Below, piece after piece: positions 52,284-61,600 of a stretch of 64,000 bases of DNA; positions within the stretch are counted from its first letter, which is position 1, and each line of letters begins with the position of its first letter. The DNA comes from Candidatus Avelusimicrobium caledoniensis (GTDB lineage Bacteria; Elusimicrobiota; Elusimicrobia; Elusimicrobiales; Elusimicrobiaceae). Below the pieces are notes generated by a model that had not been told where the DNA came from, did no database searches, and worked only from the letters and a program-made list of their open reading frames with translations. The stretch is from the NCBI GenBank assembly GCA_900315795.1, contig ONAM01000014.1, forward strand, positions 98,938-162,937. The letters are read 5' to 3'. A program made the position numbers and the translations under genes.

Positions 52284-53327
52284 ATGATACGGTTTAATTG
52301 TGATTATAGCGAAGGCGCGCATCCGCTGATTTTAGAGAAACTGGCCCAAACCAATTTGGAGCAACTGCCCGGGTATGGGGCGGACTCCTATTGCGTGCAG
52401 GCGGCACAACTCATCAAACAGCTTTGTCACGCGCCGCAAGCAGAGGTCCACTTTATCAGCGGCGGCACGCAGACCAATTTAACCGTATTGGCGGCTTTGT
52501 TACGACCGTATCAATGTGTTATCTCACCGGAAACCGGACATATCAACGTACATGAAACGGGTGCGATAGAAATGACCGGGCACCATATTTCAATTTTGCC
52601 GCACCAAAACGGAAAAATTACCGCCGAGCAGGTGGCTCAAGTCTGCAAGGATCATTGGCAAGATGACAACCCGGAGTTTGCCCCCCAACCTAAAGTAGTG
52701 TATATTTCGTTCCCGACCGAGTTCGGCACACTCTACACCAAACAGGAACTGGGCGATTTGCGCCGCGTATGTGATGAGCACAACCTCTATCTTTTTATGG
52801 ACGGTGCGCGCTTGGGCTACGGGCTGGCCGCACCGGGAAACGACGTTACCTGGGCGGATATTGCCGCATGTTGTGACGCGTTTTATATCGGCGGCACCAA
52901 ACTGGGCGCGCTACTAGGCGAAGCCGTCGTTTTGGTCAACCCGAAATTGCAAAAAGATTTTCGCTACATTATGAAACAGCGCGGCGCGATTTTAGCCAAA
53001 GGCCGTATTTTGGGCATTCAATTTTTAACGCTTTTACAAGACGGTTTGTATGAAAAACTCGGCGCACACGCCGACCGCTTGGCGTTGCAGATCCGCACCG
53101 CGTGCCAAGAGGCCGGGCTAAATTTTTTATACGATTCCCCCACCAACCAACAGTTCCTCGTTATGCCTAACGATGTGCTTAAAAAATTAGAGCAAACGTA
53201 TGCGTTTTCGCATATCGCTTCCCACGGCAAGAACGAAACCGTGATTCGCATTTGCACCAGTTGGGCCACGCAAGAAAGCGACGTCAAACAGCTCGTTGCC
53301 GACCTCAAACAACTTATGGGGAAATAG
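52284..53327 (+). CDS. ltaE: Low-specificity threonine aldolase-type PLP enzyme
   Basis: The start [14 protein letters not shown] is chosen by homology and because TAAAAT (52271-52276) lies 7 nt before it; no Shine-Dalgarno is seen. The 347-residue fold-type I PLP enzyme shows [15 protein letters not shown], the [15 protein letters not shown] segment ([12 protein letters not shown]), [10 protein letters not shown] and the PLP Lys in [13 protein letters not shown]. It splits L-threonine to glycine and acetaldehyde. Related beta-eliminating lyases cannot be excluded. The nfo gene begins 1 nt after its stop. Confidence 0.88.
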   Translation: MIRFNCDYSEGAHPLILEKLAQTNLEQLPGYGADSYCVQAAQLIKQLCHAPQAEVHFISGGTQTNLTVLAALLRPYQCVISPETGHINVHETGAIEMTGHHISILPHQNGKITAEQVAQVCKDHWQDDNPEFAPQPKVVYISFPTEFGTLYTKQELGDLRRVCDEHNLYLFMDGARLGYGLAAPGNDVTWADIAACCDAFYIGGTKLGALLGEAVVLVNPKLQKDFRYIMKQRGAILAKGRILGIQFLTLLQDGLYEKLGAHADRLALQIRTACQEAGLNFLYDSPTNQQFLVMPNDVLKKLEQTYAFSHIASHGKNETVIRICTSWATQESDVKQLVADLKQLMGK

Positions 53328-53328
53328 T

Positions 53329-54156
53329 ATGCTACACATCGGATGTCATTTGTCATCGTCGGACGGATTTGAGGCCATGGGGAAAACCGCGCTTGAAATC
53401 GGCGCGGACACGTTCCAATTTTTTACGCGCAATCCGCGCGGCAGCAAAGCCAAAGCCATTGACCCCAAAGACGCGGCCGCGCTTTGCACGCTGTTAAAGG
53501 AAAATCATTTCGCCCCTATTATTGCCCACGCGCCTTACACGTTAAACCCGGCCTCGGCCGAGGCCACAACGCGCGAGTTTGCATTACTTACTATGCAAGA
53601 TGATCTTAACCGCATGGAATATGTGCCGGGCAATTTGTACAATTTTCACCCGGGTAGCCATGTGGGGCAAGGGGTGGAAAAAGGCACGCAGTTTATCATT
53701 GAACTGTTAAATGAAATTTTAACTTCTAAACAAACCACCACCGTGTTATTGGAAACGATGTCCGGCAAAGGCAGTGAGATCGGCGGCCGTTTTGATGAAC
53801 TGAAACGCATTTTAGACGGTGTAAAATTAAATAAAAAAATGGGCGTTTGTTTAGACACTTGCCATATTAACGACGCCGGATACGATTTAACAAAACTAGA
53901 CGACGTGCTAACCGAGTTTGATAAACAAATCGGTTTAAAACTTTTAAAAGCCGTTCACTTAAACGACAGTTTAAACCCTGTCGGTGCACACAAAGACCGC
54001 CACGCCGTAATCGGCGGCGGTACGATCGGCACCAAAACGCTCGCCACCGTCATCAATCATCCCGCCCTCAAAAATCTGCCTTTCTGCTTGGAAACTCCTA
54101 ACGATTTAGACGGCTACGCACGCGAAATAAAACTACTGCGCAGTTTGGCTCGTTAA
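53329..54156 (+). CDS. nfo: Endonuclease IV (AP endonuclease)
   Basis: The 275-residue zinc enzyme cuts DNA at abasic sites. I start at [17 protein letters not shown], one nucleotide after the previous stop. Zn-ligand motifs are visible: [45 protein letters not shown], and [13 protein letters not shown]. The length matches the family. It is cotranscribed with ltaE by position, with no functional link apparent. Confidence 0.95.
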   Translation: MLHIGCHLSSSDGFEAMGKTALEIGADTFQFFTRNPRGSKAKAIDPKDAAALCTLLKENHFAPIIAHAPYTLNPASAEATTREFALLTMQDDLNRMEYVPGNLYNFHPGSHVGQGVEKGTQFIIELLNEILTSKQTTTVLLETMSGKGSEIGGRFDELKRILDGVKLNKKMGVCLDTCHINDAGYDLTKLDDVLTEFDKQIGLKLLKAVHLNDSLNPVGAHKDRHAVIGGGTIGTKTLATVINHPALKNLPFCLETPNDLDGYAREIKLLRSLAR

Positions 54157-54233
54157 ACAGAGTCCAAAAGACCCAGCCGGGTCTGGGTCTAAAGACTCTG
54201 TTTTCTCTGTCCATACTTCAATATAGTATAAGT

Positions 54234-55448
54234 ATGAAAAAATCTATACTTTTGTTTTTAGTTGCCTGTTTAGCGGCCAACAGCGCATGGGCCGGTTTTC
54301 CGCCCACAGGCGGTGCACGCGCGTTGTTGCGCAGCGCCCGCATGGGAAAACCGTTTTTAAACCCGTTACGCAGTTCTCCGACAGTTTCACCCCATTTTTT
54401 ATATCACAAATTTTCATCGCCCCAAGCGATGTCCGCGCATGATGCCTTGGAAAATTCAGTTAATTTATTAGCCAACGCTGCCTTAGAAAGATCCCTTTTT
54501 GTACCGCCTTCCATTAAACCGCTGGATAACAATATCCAACGCTTTGTTTTTACAGTTTCCCCCAAAGGGTACAACACGGAGCCCGTCGGTTCCGGCTTTG
54601 TATTTGCCCAGAATTTGCCCAACGGCACGGTGCGTTTGTGGGGCATTACCACCGCCGATATCGCCACCCGGACCGGACCGGATGTGCGCCTAACTTTTAC
54701 TATTCCGCAAGAACGTCCCATTTCATTCCCGGGCAAAATTGTTGCGCAAGGAAGTGCGGACGGAAGCAATGCGGCGTTAATTGAAGTGCCGGAAGATATC
54801 GCCGAAGTGGCGTTGCCGGTAATTCCCAGCACCCGCAACACCGTAAACGGAGGCGCGTTAGCGTATGGTTTTCATGATGACGGCAATTTGTATAAAATGG
54901 GTCTGGCTCCGTTTATGCAGACCAGCGAACGCGGCCTTGCGCATACGTCGCAGCTCTATTCCCCTTTGGCTATGCAAGGCGGGCTTGTAGTGGATGCGAA
55001 TGGTCATGCCTTGGGCATTTACAACACGTCTTACGACGCCGCCGGAAAAGCAGGCACGTGGGTCCCCCCGCACAAACGCAAATTCTTCAAAGACGGTTTA
55101 AACGCAGTGAGCGAGTTTATCCCTTTGAAACACGTAGAATATTTATTGCGCGAATATGAAACGCCGCATAGTGCCGCACGGGTCGTTTTGTTTAACGGAC
55201 AAATCGTCGGCAAAATTGAACTTAACGAAAGCATTATGCAAATAGACGTTACGTATGATAACGCAACTCCGGCCACGTTAGACAAAAATCCGCTCTGGTC
55301 GTTGCACGATTTAGATAAATTTATCCCGGACTTAGACCACGCCACGCGGGTGTATGTGCATATTGCCGGCCCGGACGGACAGTATAAATATACGTATGAC
55401 CTGGATCTGAAAAAGAATCGGTTTTTCCGGGTAGATGGGATGTTATAA
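54234..55448 (+). CDS. Secreted chymotrypsin-fold pseudoprotease
   Basis: The 404-residue protein has a signal peptide (LLFLVACLAANSAWA) and aligns in order with the protein at 10352-11461, including the C-terminal extra domain (VVLFNGQIVGKIELNES against KIFGQEVGQLDWEER). Each catalytic position is lost: ITTADIA has Asp where TARHVGG has His; SNAALIE lacks the Asp of SADVAL; LAMQGGLV replaces GYCGSPVL. It is predicted to be inactive and may bind a ligand or act as an inhibitor or scaffold. TATAGT (54222-54227) lies exactly 6 nt before the ATG, so it is probably leaderless. Confidence 0.75.
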   Translation: MKKSILLFLVACLAANSAWAGFPPTGGARALLRSARMGKPFLNPLRSSPTVSPHFLYHKFSSPQAMSAHDALENSVNLLANAALERSLFVPPSIKPLDNNIQRFVFTVSPKGYNTEPVGSGFVFAQNLPNGTVRLWGITTADIATRTGPDVRLTFTIPQERPISFPGKIVAQGSADGSNAALIEVPEDIAEVALPVIPSTRNTVNGGALAYGFHDDGNLYKMGLAPFMQTSERGLAHTSQLYSPLAMQGGLVVDANGHALGIYNTSYDAAGKAGTWVPPHKRKFFKDGLNAVSEFIPLKHVEYLLREYETPHSAARVVLFNGQIVGKIELNESIMQIDVTYDNATPATLDKNPLWSLHDLDKFIPDLDHATRVYVHIAGPDGQYKYTYDLDLKKNRFFRVDGML

Positions 55449-55465
55449 TTTTAGCAGTTAAAAAA

Positions 55466-55497
55466 AGAAACCCGTTCATTGGAACGGGTTTCTTTTT
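55466..55497 (+). terminator. Terminator after the pseudoprotease gene
   Basis: GAAACCCGTTC-ATTG-GAACGGGTTTC followed by TTTTTT. Confidence 0.92.
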
Positions 55498-55504
55498 TAA
55501 AAAG

Positions 55505-55545
55505 TGGACCTGACGAAGACCCAACTTGCGACCTCCTCAGCCGCA
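55505..55545 (-). repeat. Degenerate tRNA-Ala 3' half copy
   Basis: On the minus strand GAGGAGGTCGCAAGTT and then GTCAGGTCCAC repeat the variable arm, T-arm and acceptor 3' side of tRNA-Ala, with a few changes in the T-loop. The TTTTTAAAAAAGAAACCCG that follows tRNA-Ala is also repeated here. The intervening spacer (55546-55580) contains a GC-rich palindrome. Confidence 0.8.
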
Positions 55546-55583
55546 ACGGCGTTGCCGTAGCGCCTGCCGTCAGCCACATTTTC

Positions 55584-55613
55584 AAAAAAAACCCACGCTC
55601 TCGCGCGGGTTTC
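55584..55613 (-). terminator. Terminator after tRNA-Ala
   Basis: GAAACCCGCGC-GAGA-GCGTGGGTTT hairpin with a T8 run on the minus strand. Confidence 0.85.
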
Positions 55614-55625
55614 TTTTTTAAAAAG

Positions 55626-55698
55626 TGGACCTGACAAGGATCGAACTTGCGACCTCCTGCATGCCATGCAGGCGCTCTCCCAGCTGAGCTACAGGCCC
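55626..55698 (-). tRNA. tRNA-Ala (GGC)
   Basis: Minus-strand cloverleaf: acceptor GGGCCTG/CAGGTCC (one G-T), D-arm GCTCAGCTGGGAGAGC, anticodon stem CCTGC/GCAGG with loop ATGGCAT (GGC), T-arm GCAAGTTCGATCCTTGT, discriminator A. Confidence 0.96.
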
Positions 55699-55752
55699 GT
55701 TATGTATTTATTATATCAGTTTTATCCAAAAAGTGCAAACCGTTCCATTAGC

Positions 55753-56418
55753 TCATCGCGTTCCGCTGTAACAATGCGACCCATAAGGCGTCTTTTTTTG
55801 CGTGATGTTTTGACAAAGTTTTTCCCCTTTATAATCCCCATAAGTACAGCAGTTGAAACCCCGACTTGTATGCTCCCACTGAAGCGTAATATGAGGATTA
55901 TACAATGTACAGCTAGTGCGGGGAGGTCCGCCCACCACGGAATTAGCATACGTAAATTCACACTGCCATTTATCCGTTTTAAAGAGAGTTCCACTTGCAT
56001 TCATTGGATATTCAATAGACAGTTCGTCCGCACGCGACGCATATACACCGTTGGCCAAATGATAAACTTGTTGTGCATCTACAATGGCTTTACTGATAGT
56101 TACCAGTTGTGTAAACCGTGCCTTTGCCACCGTTAACTGATATTGCGGCAACGCCACCGCCGCCAAAATGCCGATGATAAGAACAACGACTAATAATTCA
56201 ATAAGCGTAAAACCGGAGCGAAGCGGAGCCCCGGAAGGCCGGAGTCCGGGGCCTATTCCTTTAGAATCAGGTGTCATCCCCGAGGTTGGCGGCGTGCAAC
56301 GTGCGGCCCGCAGGGTTCGGGGATCTTCTCCTTGTGTTTTCCAAGCGGTTGAGATACCCGACAAAAACCTTCGGGTATGACATTTATTATTAACATCTTT
56401 TCCATTTTCTCTTTGCAT
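55753..56418 (-). CDS. Type IV pilin-like protein with 69-residue leader (copy 9)
   Basis: The 221-residue prepilin has the longest leader in the window: 69 residues before G/FTLIE. Three palindromic repeats (56228-56252, 56276-56324, 56354-56378) provide most of those codons, all in frame. The -1 residue is Gly. The mature protein has LPQYQLTVAKARFTQLVTIS, six Cys including an adjacent pair (FNCCTYG), and a C-terminal SHCYSGTR. The ribosome-binding site is the weaker AAGGAGC and the leader region is diverged, but the T11 promoter is standard. Confidence 0.87.
   Translation of the reverse strand: MQRENGKDVNNKCHTRRFLSGISTAWKTQGEDPRTLRAARCTPPTSGMTPDSKGIGPGLRPSGAPLRSGFTLIELLVVVLIIGILAAVALPQYQLTVAKARFTQLVTISKAIVDAQQVYHLANGVYASRADELSIEYPMNASGTLFKTDKWQCEFTYANSVVGGPPRTSCTLYNPHITLQWEHTSRGFNCCTYGDYKGEKLCQNITQKKTPYGSHCYSGTR
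56228..56252. repeat. Palindrome in prepilin leader (copy 9, inner)
   Basis: Arms GCCCCGGA (56228-56235) and TCCGGGGC (56245-56252). Confidence 0.8.
56276..56324. repeat. REP-like palindrome in prepilin leader (copy 9, middle)
   Basis: Arms ATCCCCGA (56276-56283) and TCGGGGAT (56317-56324) enclosing a longer GC-rich loop. Confidence 0.8.
56354..56378. repeat. REP-like palindrome in prepilin leader (copy 9, outer)
   Basis: Arms ATACCCGA (56354-56361) and TCGGGTAT (56371-56378) around CAAAAACCT, followed by GACA. It is almost the same as the element at 22811-22835. Confidence 0.85.
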
Positions 56419-56456
56419 ACAAAGCTCCTTAATGATATCCTTATCTCATTAAATAA

Positions 56457-56484
56457 AATGTAGCAAAAAAAAAAACGATGTCAA
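56457..56484 (-). promoter_or_regulatory. Pilin promoter with T11 spacer (copy 9)
   Basis: TTGACA (plus strand 56479-56484) and TACATT (56457-56462), 16-nt spacer, homopolymer 56465-56475. Confidence 0.75.
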
Positions 56485-56535
56485 GCAAAAGTTTTTCTTC
56501 AGCAAATTAACGACGTTATTTCATACAATAAACGT

Positions 56536-57873
56536 ATGCCGTGGTATAAAGATAAAATTTTGTGGCAGATTATAGCGGTTTGCGCAAGTATTAAACTGGC
56601 AACTTTGCTGTGCTTGTATTTTTTCGGACCGCTGGGCGAAGAAGTGCTTGCGTTCCCCGACTCAATTACCTACGTTTATCCCGCACAAACTTTTTTGGCT
56701 TACGGTCAATTTTGGGAGGCCGTATCCGCCAGTCCGCTCCTCATGCGCACGCCGGGATATCCCGCATTTTTGGCACTTGTGCAATTTGTAACCGGTAATA
56801 TGACATGGGCCGTGGCCGCCGCACAAAACCTTTTATCTCTTGTACTTTTACTGCCCGTTTATTTAACAACACGCCGCTTGGCTGATTTATCCGCCGCCCG
56901 TTGGGCCGCCGGGTTTTGTGCGGCAAGCGTGTTATATTTCTCGCTATCGTTTGCGGTATTAACGGAAACCTTGTGTGTGTTTCTGCTCGCGTGGTTTGTG
57001 TTTTTGGCGGTGCGGTGGTTGGAAAATCCGCAAGCGCGTGATCTAATAGGGGCCGCCGTATTATTAGCCGCGGCTGTCTATGTGCGCCCTGCTGTGTATT
57101 ATTTTGTGCCGATGGCATTTATGTTGTTGTTAGCACTTGCTTTACGCCAAAAATCGCGTACGCTTTTTAAGCAAACGGTACTTTGTTTTATGGTGCCGCT
57201 GATCGTTTCAATCGGGGCGTGGCAAGTGCGCAATAAATATCAAACGGGGTACGGCGGGTTTACATCCGTCGGCGCGTATAATCTGTATATTTGGAACGAA
57301 GATTTTATCGCTAAGCAAAGCGGGCTGACCGTGCCGCAAGCGCATCAAAAATTACTGGCGCTGTTGCCCGCCGGATTTGACACGTGGCCGGCTCCCGCAC
57401 AGGTAAAAGAATATAAACGCTTAGCCGCGCCGTTACTTAAACAAAGTTGGAAACACCGTCTGACGCACTGGCCGCTGTGGGCCGGAAAAACGCTCCTGGG
57501 CACCAATCACGTGCATTTAACGCGCCTGTTGTTAGCACGCGCCGATGAGCCGGAAAAAACGCTCAATCAAACAGCTCTTTTGCCGCGTCCGTGGCTCTCT
57601 ACACTAGCGGAAAAACTACTATTTGTTTTAGCATTTCTGCAAATAATAAGCGTGGTATTTTTGGGAAGTTGGGGGCTGTGGCAACTAGCCAAAACCCATG
57701 TTAAAACAGCTTTGTTTTTGGGAATATATATCGGTTACTTTTGGGCCGTGGGGTCCGGTTTCTTTGGCACGTACGCGCGGCTTCGCGCGCCGTTTGAATT
57801 TGTGCTTTGTATCACGGCAGGTATCGTGGCAAGCACGTGGCTTGCGCAACATAAAAACTCATCAAAAAACTAA
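56536..57873 (+). CDS. Membrane glycosyltransferase, ArnT/PMT (GT39-like) type
   Basis: The 445-residue protein has about ten membrane helices. The first periplasmic loop contains FPDSITYVYPAQTFLAYGQF, with the acidic residue that in GT39/ArnT-type enzymes contacts the polyprenyl-phosphate sugar donor, and MRTPGYPAFLAL. It should transfer a sugar from a lipid carrier to a protein or lipid outside the cytoplasm. TACAAT (56524-56529) lies 6 nt before the ATG with no Shine-Dalgarno, so it is likely leaderless. It overlaps the convergent phosphoesterase gene by 4 nt. Confidence 0.8.
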   Translation: MPWYKDKILWQIIAVCASIKLATLLCLYFFGPLGEEVLAFPDSITYVYPAQTFLAYGQFWEAVSASPLLMRTPGYPAFLALVQFVTGNMTWAVAAAQNLLSLVLLLPVYLTTRRLADLSAARWAAGFCAASVLYFSLSFAVLTETLCVFLLAWFVFLAVRWLENPQARDLIGAAVLLAAAVYVRPAVYYFVPMAFMLLLALALRQKSRTLFKQTVLCFMVPLIVSIGAWQVRNKYQTGYGGFTSVGAYNLYIWNEDFIAKQSGLTVPQAHQKLLALLPAGFDTWPAPAQVKEYKRLAAPLLKQSWKHRLTHWPLWAGKTLLGTNHVHLTRLLLARADEPEKTLNQTALLPRPWLSTLAEKLLFVLAFLQIISVVFLGSWGLWQLAKTHVKTALFLGIYIGYFWAVGSGFFGTYARLRAPFEFVLCITAGIVASTWLAQHKNSSKN

Positions 57874-58607
57874 TAACCTACTGCCAAACTTTCAATTAAA
57901 AAAGAGGGAAATTTACACTTACGCATTTTGGCCTGCGTTGTTTTGACATCATACGGCTCGCGAAAAAACGTAAATGTACCCGCTTTTGTATCCCACATGC
58001 CAAAAGAGGCCTGCGGGTTTTTATCACGCGGTTTACCGACGGCACCGGGGTTGATCACATAACGTGAATGGCGGGTAAAATTGATGACGGTTTTATCTGT
58101 GCTGCACAGCGTAACCGAGCAGCTGCGCGGCGTGCCTTTCATGGAAAACGGCAGATGGGTGTGTCCTACAAAACAAACCGTCCCTTCCCACAACGGCAAA
58201 TATACCTGAAATTGTTTTGCGCTGGAGAAATACTCTTTAATCGGGTCGGCCGGCGTGCCGTGTACAACGCAGAAACTGGGCATCTGTACCCGGTCGGGCA
58301 AGGTGGCTAACGCATCCAATGACGCCGAGGAAAGCATTTTGCGGCTTTTTTCCAACGCCAAACGCGCATCATAATTAAAGAAAGCTTCCAACTCCGGTTG
58401 GTGCAAAGCCGCATCGTGATTGCCCAGCACACACGCCAGTAGCGGCAACTTTAAAATTTTTTGCACGCATGCTTCCGGGTCCGGCCCGTAGCCGATTAAA
58501 TCGCCACAGAAAATAAACCGCTCCGCCTGTTCTTTATCTAACCGCTCCAAACAAGCGTTCAACGCTTCCAAGTTGCCGTGCACGTCGGAAAATACACCTA
58601 CTTTCAT
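57870..58607 (-). CDS. Metallophosphoesterase (YfcE/MJ0936-like)
   Basis: The 245-residue protein has the calcineurin-like phosphoesterase motifs in order: VFSDVHGNLEAL, FCGDLIGYGPDPEAC, LGNHDAAL, CVVHGTP and VGHTHLPF, ending with NPGAVGKPRD. These bind two metals and cleave phosphodiester or phosphomonoester bonds; the substrate is unknown. Its ATG overlaps the smc stop (TAATG), so the two are translationally coupled. Confidence 0.9.
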   Translation of the reverse strand: MKVGVFSDVHGNLEALNACLERLDKEQAERFIFCGDLIGYGPDPEACVQKILKLPLLACVLGNHDAALHQPELEAFFNYDARLALEKSRKMLSSASLDALATLPDRVQMPSFCVVHGTPADPIKEYFSSAKQFQVYLPLWEGTVCFVGHTHLPFSMKGTPRSCSVTLCSTDKTVINFTRHSRYVINPGAVGKPRDKNPQASFGMWDTKAGTFTFFREPYDVKTTQAKMRKCKFPSFLIESLAVGY

Positions 58608-61600
58608 TAGGCCTCCGCAAGGGCTTCTATGGCTTCTTTCTTTTTAACGTCTTCGGGGTTGGTGCGGTCTGCCAAGTTCACAGACATTACCTTAGACACC
58701 CCGCTCTCTTCCATCGTAATACCGTAGAGCATACGCGCCGCTTCCATAGTACGTTTGTTGTGCGTAACAACGATAAATTGCGTAGTTTTGGAAAATTCTT
58801 TAATGAGGTTTACGTAGCGTTCCACGTTGGCTTCGTCCAAAGCGGCATCGGCTTCGTCCATAATGCAGAACGGCGAGGGGTTGTGCGTAAAGAAAGCAAA
58901 CAATAGCGACATCGCCGTCAACGTTTTTTCGCCGCCGGACATAGAGGTAATGTTAAGCAATTTTTTACCCGGCGGTTGGGCAAAAATTTCAATACCGGTT
59001 TCTAACAAATTATCCGGTTGCGTAAGCACCAAGTCGCACTCGCCGCCGCGGAACAGCGTTTGATAGATATTCTTAAAGTGCATACGCACTTGGTCAAACG
59101 TGTAGCGGAAGTTTTCGCGCGTGGTTTGGTTGATTTTGCTAATCGCCGATTTTAAATCTTTTTTCGCGCTTTCCAAATCGTTAATTTGCGTTTTTAGGAA
59201 GTTGTTGCGCTCGGTAAGTGCGTCATATTCTTCCGGCGCGGTCATATTGACGGCTCCCATATTTTCAATGCGTTTTCGCATCATTTTTACGCGCTCGTAA
59301 TCTACGGTTTTATCGCCGTAATTAAGCTGCGCTTCTTCGGGCGTGATGTTCCAACTTTCAAACAAATTGTTTACAACCGTCGTGCGTTGGCGGCGCGCAT
59401 TGGAAAGGGCGTTTTCCAAATCGTTCTTTTTGATCGTCAAGTCGGAAAACTCTTTTTTGCACGCATTGAGCGCGGTTGTTTTTTCGTTAAATTCTTTTTT
59501 AAGGGCTTCTACTTCGCCGCGCATTTGATGCTCGGTCAGTTCCAACTGCGCTAGCGCATCGCGCTCGGAAGAAAGCTTGGCTTGCGTAGACAGTTTTTCT
59601 TCGGCCAAACTTTTTAAGCGCAAGTTGGACGAAGCGATTTTTTCGTTACGTTTGCCTTCGCTGTCGGTTAAGCTATTAAATTCAAATTCGGTAGATTTTA
59701 AATCTAACTCCACGTTATTTTTCTTAATACGCACGTCGTAGAGTTTAGCACTTAGTTCATTAAGCGTGCCTTTTAAGGTTTCGGCCTGCGCGCGCAAATC
59801 GGTTTGTTTTTGTTTTAATTCTTCGCCGCGTTGTTGCGTTTGCGCGTGGCGCGTTTTTAATTCTTCTACTTGTTTTTTGAGCGCCTCCACCGTTTGTTTG
59901 CGGTTATCTACGCGCAAGGTAATTTCTTGTTTGCGACGGGCGGCACGGTCCAGTTCCTGTTTCGTTTGCGCAATTTGACGTTCTTGGTTAGTGCGTTCGT
60001 TTTGCACCGTGTTGAGCGCCACAGCGGTTTCCTGCAATTTTGTACGCAAAGTTTTTAAATTTTCTTCGGCTTTTTGCAACGCTTCGTAATTAGTAATAAT
60101 TTCTTTGGACAATGTTTCTTCTTCGGCCGATTTAGCTGTCATTTCGCCGCGGACGGTTTCTTCTTCGCCCCAGTATGCTTCCGGGGCGCGCACGTCTTTT
60201 GCACCGCCGCCAATGAAAAACTCATCTTGCACCGTACCGTCTTGGTAACTGTATCCGCCGATGATATAGTCCACTAAATTTTCCAACTCCGGCTGATACG
60301 AAAGTTGCGCCTTGAGCGCGTTTTGCGGCGCGGTATGTTTAGCCGCAGGTACTTTGGATAAAACGATAAATTTAGCACGCGCTTTGCCGTGTTCTTTAAG
60401 TAGCGTGACGGCGGCAGTAACGGTCTTTTCGCTCTCGCACATCACCGCGTCTAAGTATTTTCCAAACGCTTCTTCTACGATAACACCTAACTCCGCCGGA
60501 TATTTTAACGCTTTGCGAAGTGTGCCTTTTACGCCGGAAAGTCCGCTCTTGCTGACCAGTTGCGCCCCCACCCAGTACGGGTCGTTTTTACCTTGGGTTT
60601 GAATCATCTCCAACTTGGCTTTTAGTCCGGCTACGGCTGATTTGACGGCGGATAATTTTTCGTTAAGCGTACTGCGCTCTTGTTGGAGTTCGCGCAAAGC
60701 AGTTTCGCTCTTGGAAATATCTTCGCGTGCTTGGTTAGCGGCGGCTTGTGCCGTCTCTACGCGCGAAACGATTTCTTTTAACTTTTCTTCTTGCTCGGCG
60801 AGGCCTTGCGTTTGTGTTTGGCTGACTTTTTCGGCCGCAATTAAATCTTCGTTTTCGCGCTGGGCGGAAGATTCCTCCAGCGAAATGCGGTTGGAAACTT
60901 CCATCTGTTTTTGCACGATGTTCATTAGTTCGCCCGATGCACGTTGCAAATCACTTTCCGCTTGGCGCAAATCGTTTTCTAACTTTTGCGCGGCGGCGGT
61001 TTGTTCGTTGTAATTTTTTTGCAAGGGGTCTAATTCCGCGCTGACTTGCGCCAACTGTTCTTTGAGTTTGGCAATCGTCGGCACGAGCTCTTGCAAACGG
61101 TTTTGTCCGCGCTGGGCTTCCGCGCCGGAGGCGGCTACTTGGGCGGTCAGTTCGGCCGTTAAGTTGTCGCAGTTTTTAATCGCGCCTTCCAACAAACCCA
61201 CTTGGTATTTGCTGGCGGAAATTTTTTCGTTAAACTCCGCCATCTCTTTTTGTTTGTGCGTTAAATTAAGGTCTAACGCCGCACACGCGCCTTCTTGGGC
61301 AGAAATGCGGTTTTCCAAATCGTTTTGTTTAGTAACAATAGGGTCTAATTCGGCGGTGTGTTTGGCAATAAGTCCGTCGGCTTCTTTAATAGAGCAAACG
61401 GAAATAGCAATTTCGCTTTCTTTGAGTTCTTCGCGGTACTTTTGATAGAGCCGCGCTTTTTTAGCTTCGCTGTCTAACTTTTTGATTTGCTCTTGGATAA
61501 GCGCAACCGTATCCGCTAGACGCGCCAGATCCAAATCTACGCGCTCCAAGCGGCGCACGCATTCTTCGCGTTTGGCTTTATATTTGGATACGCCGGCGAC

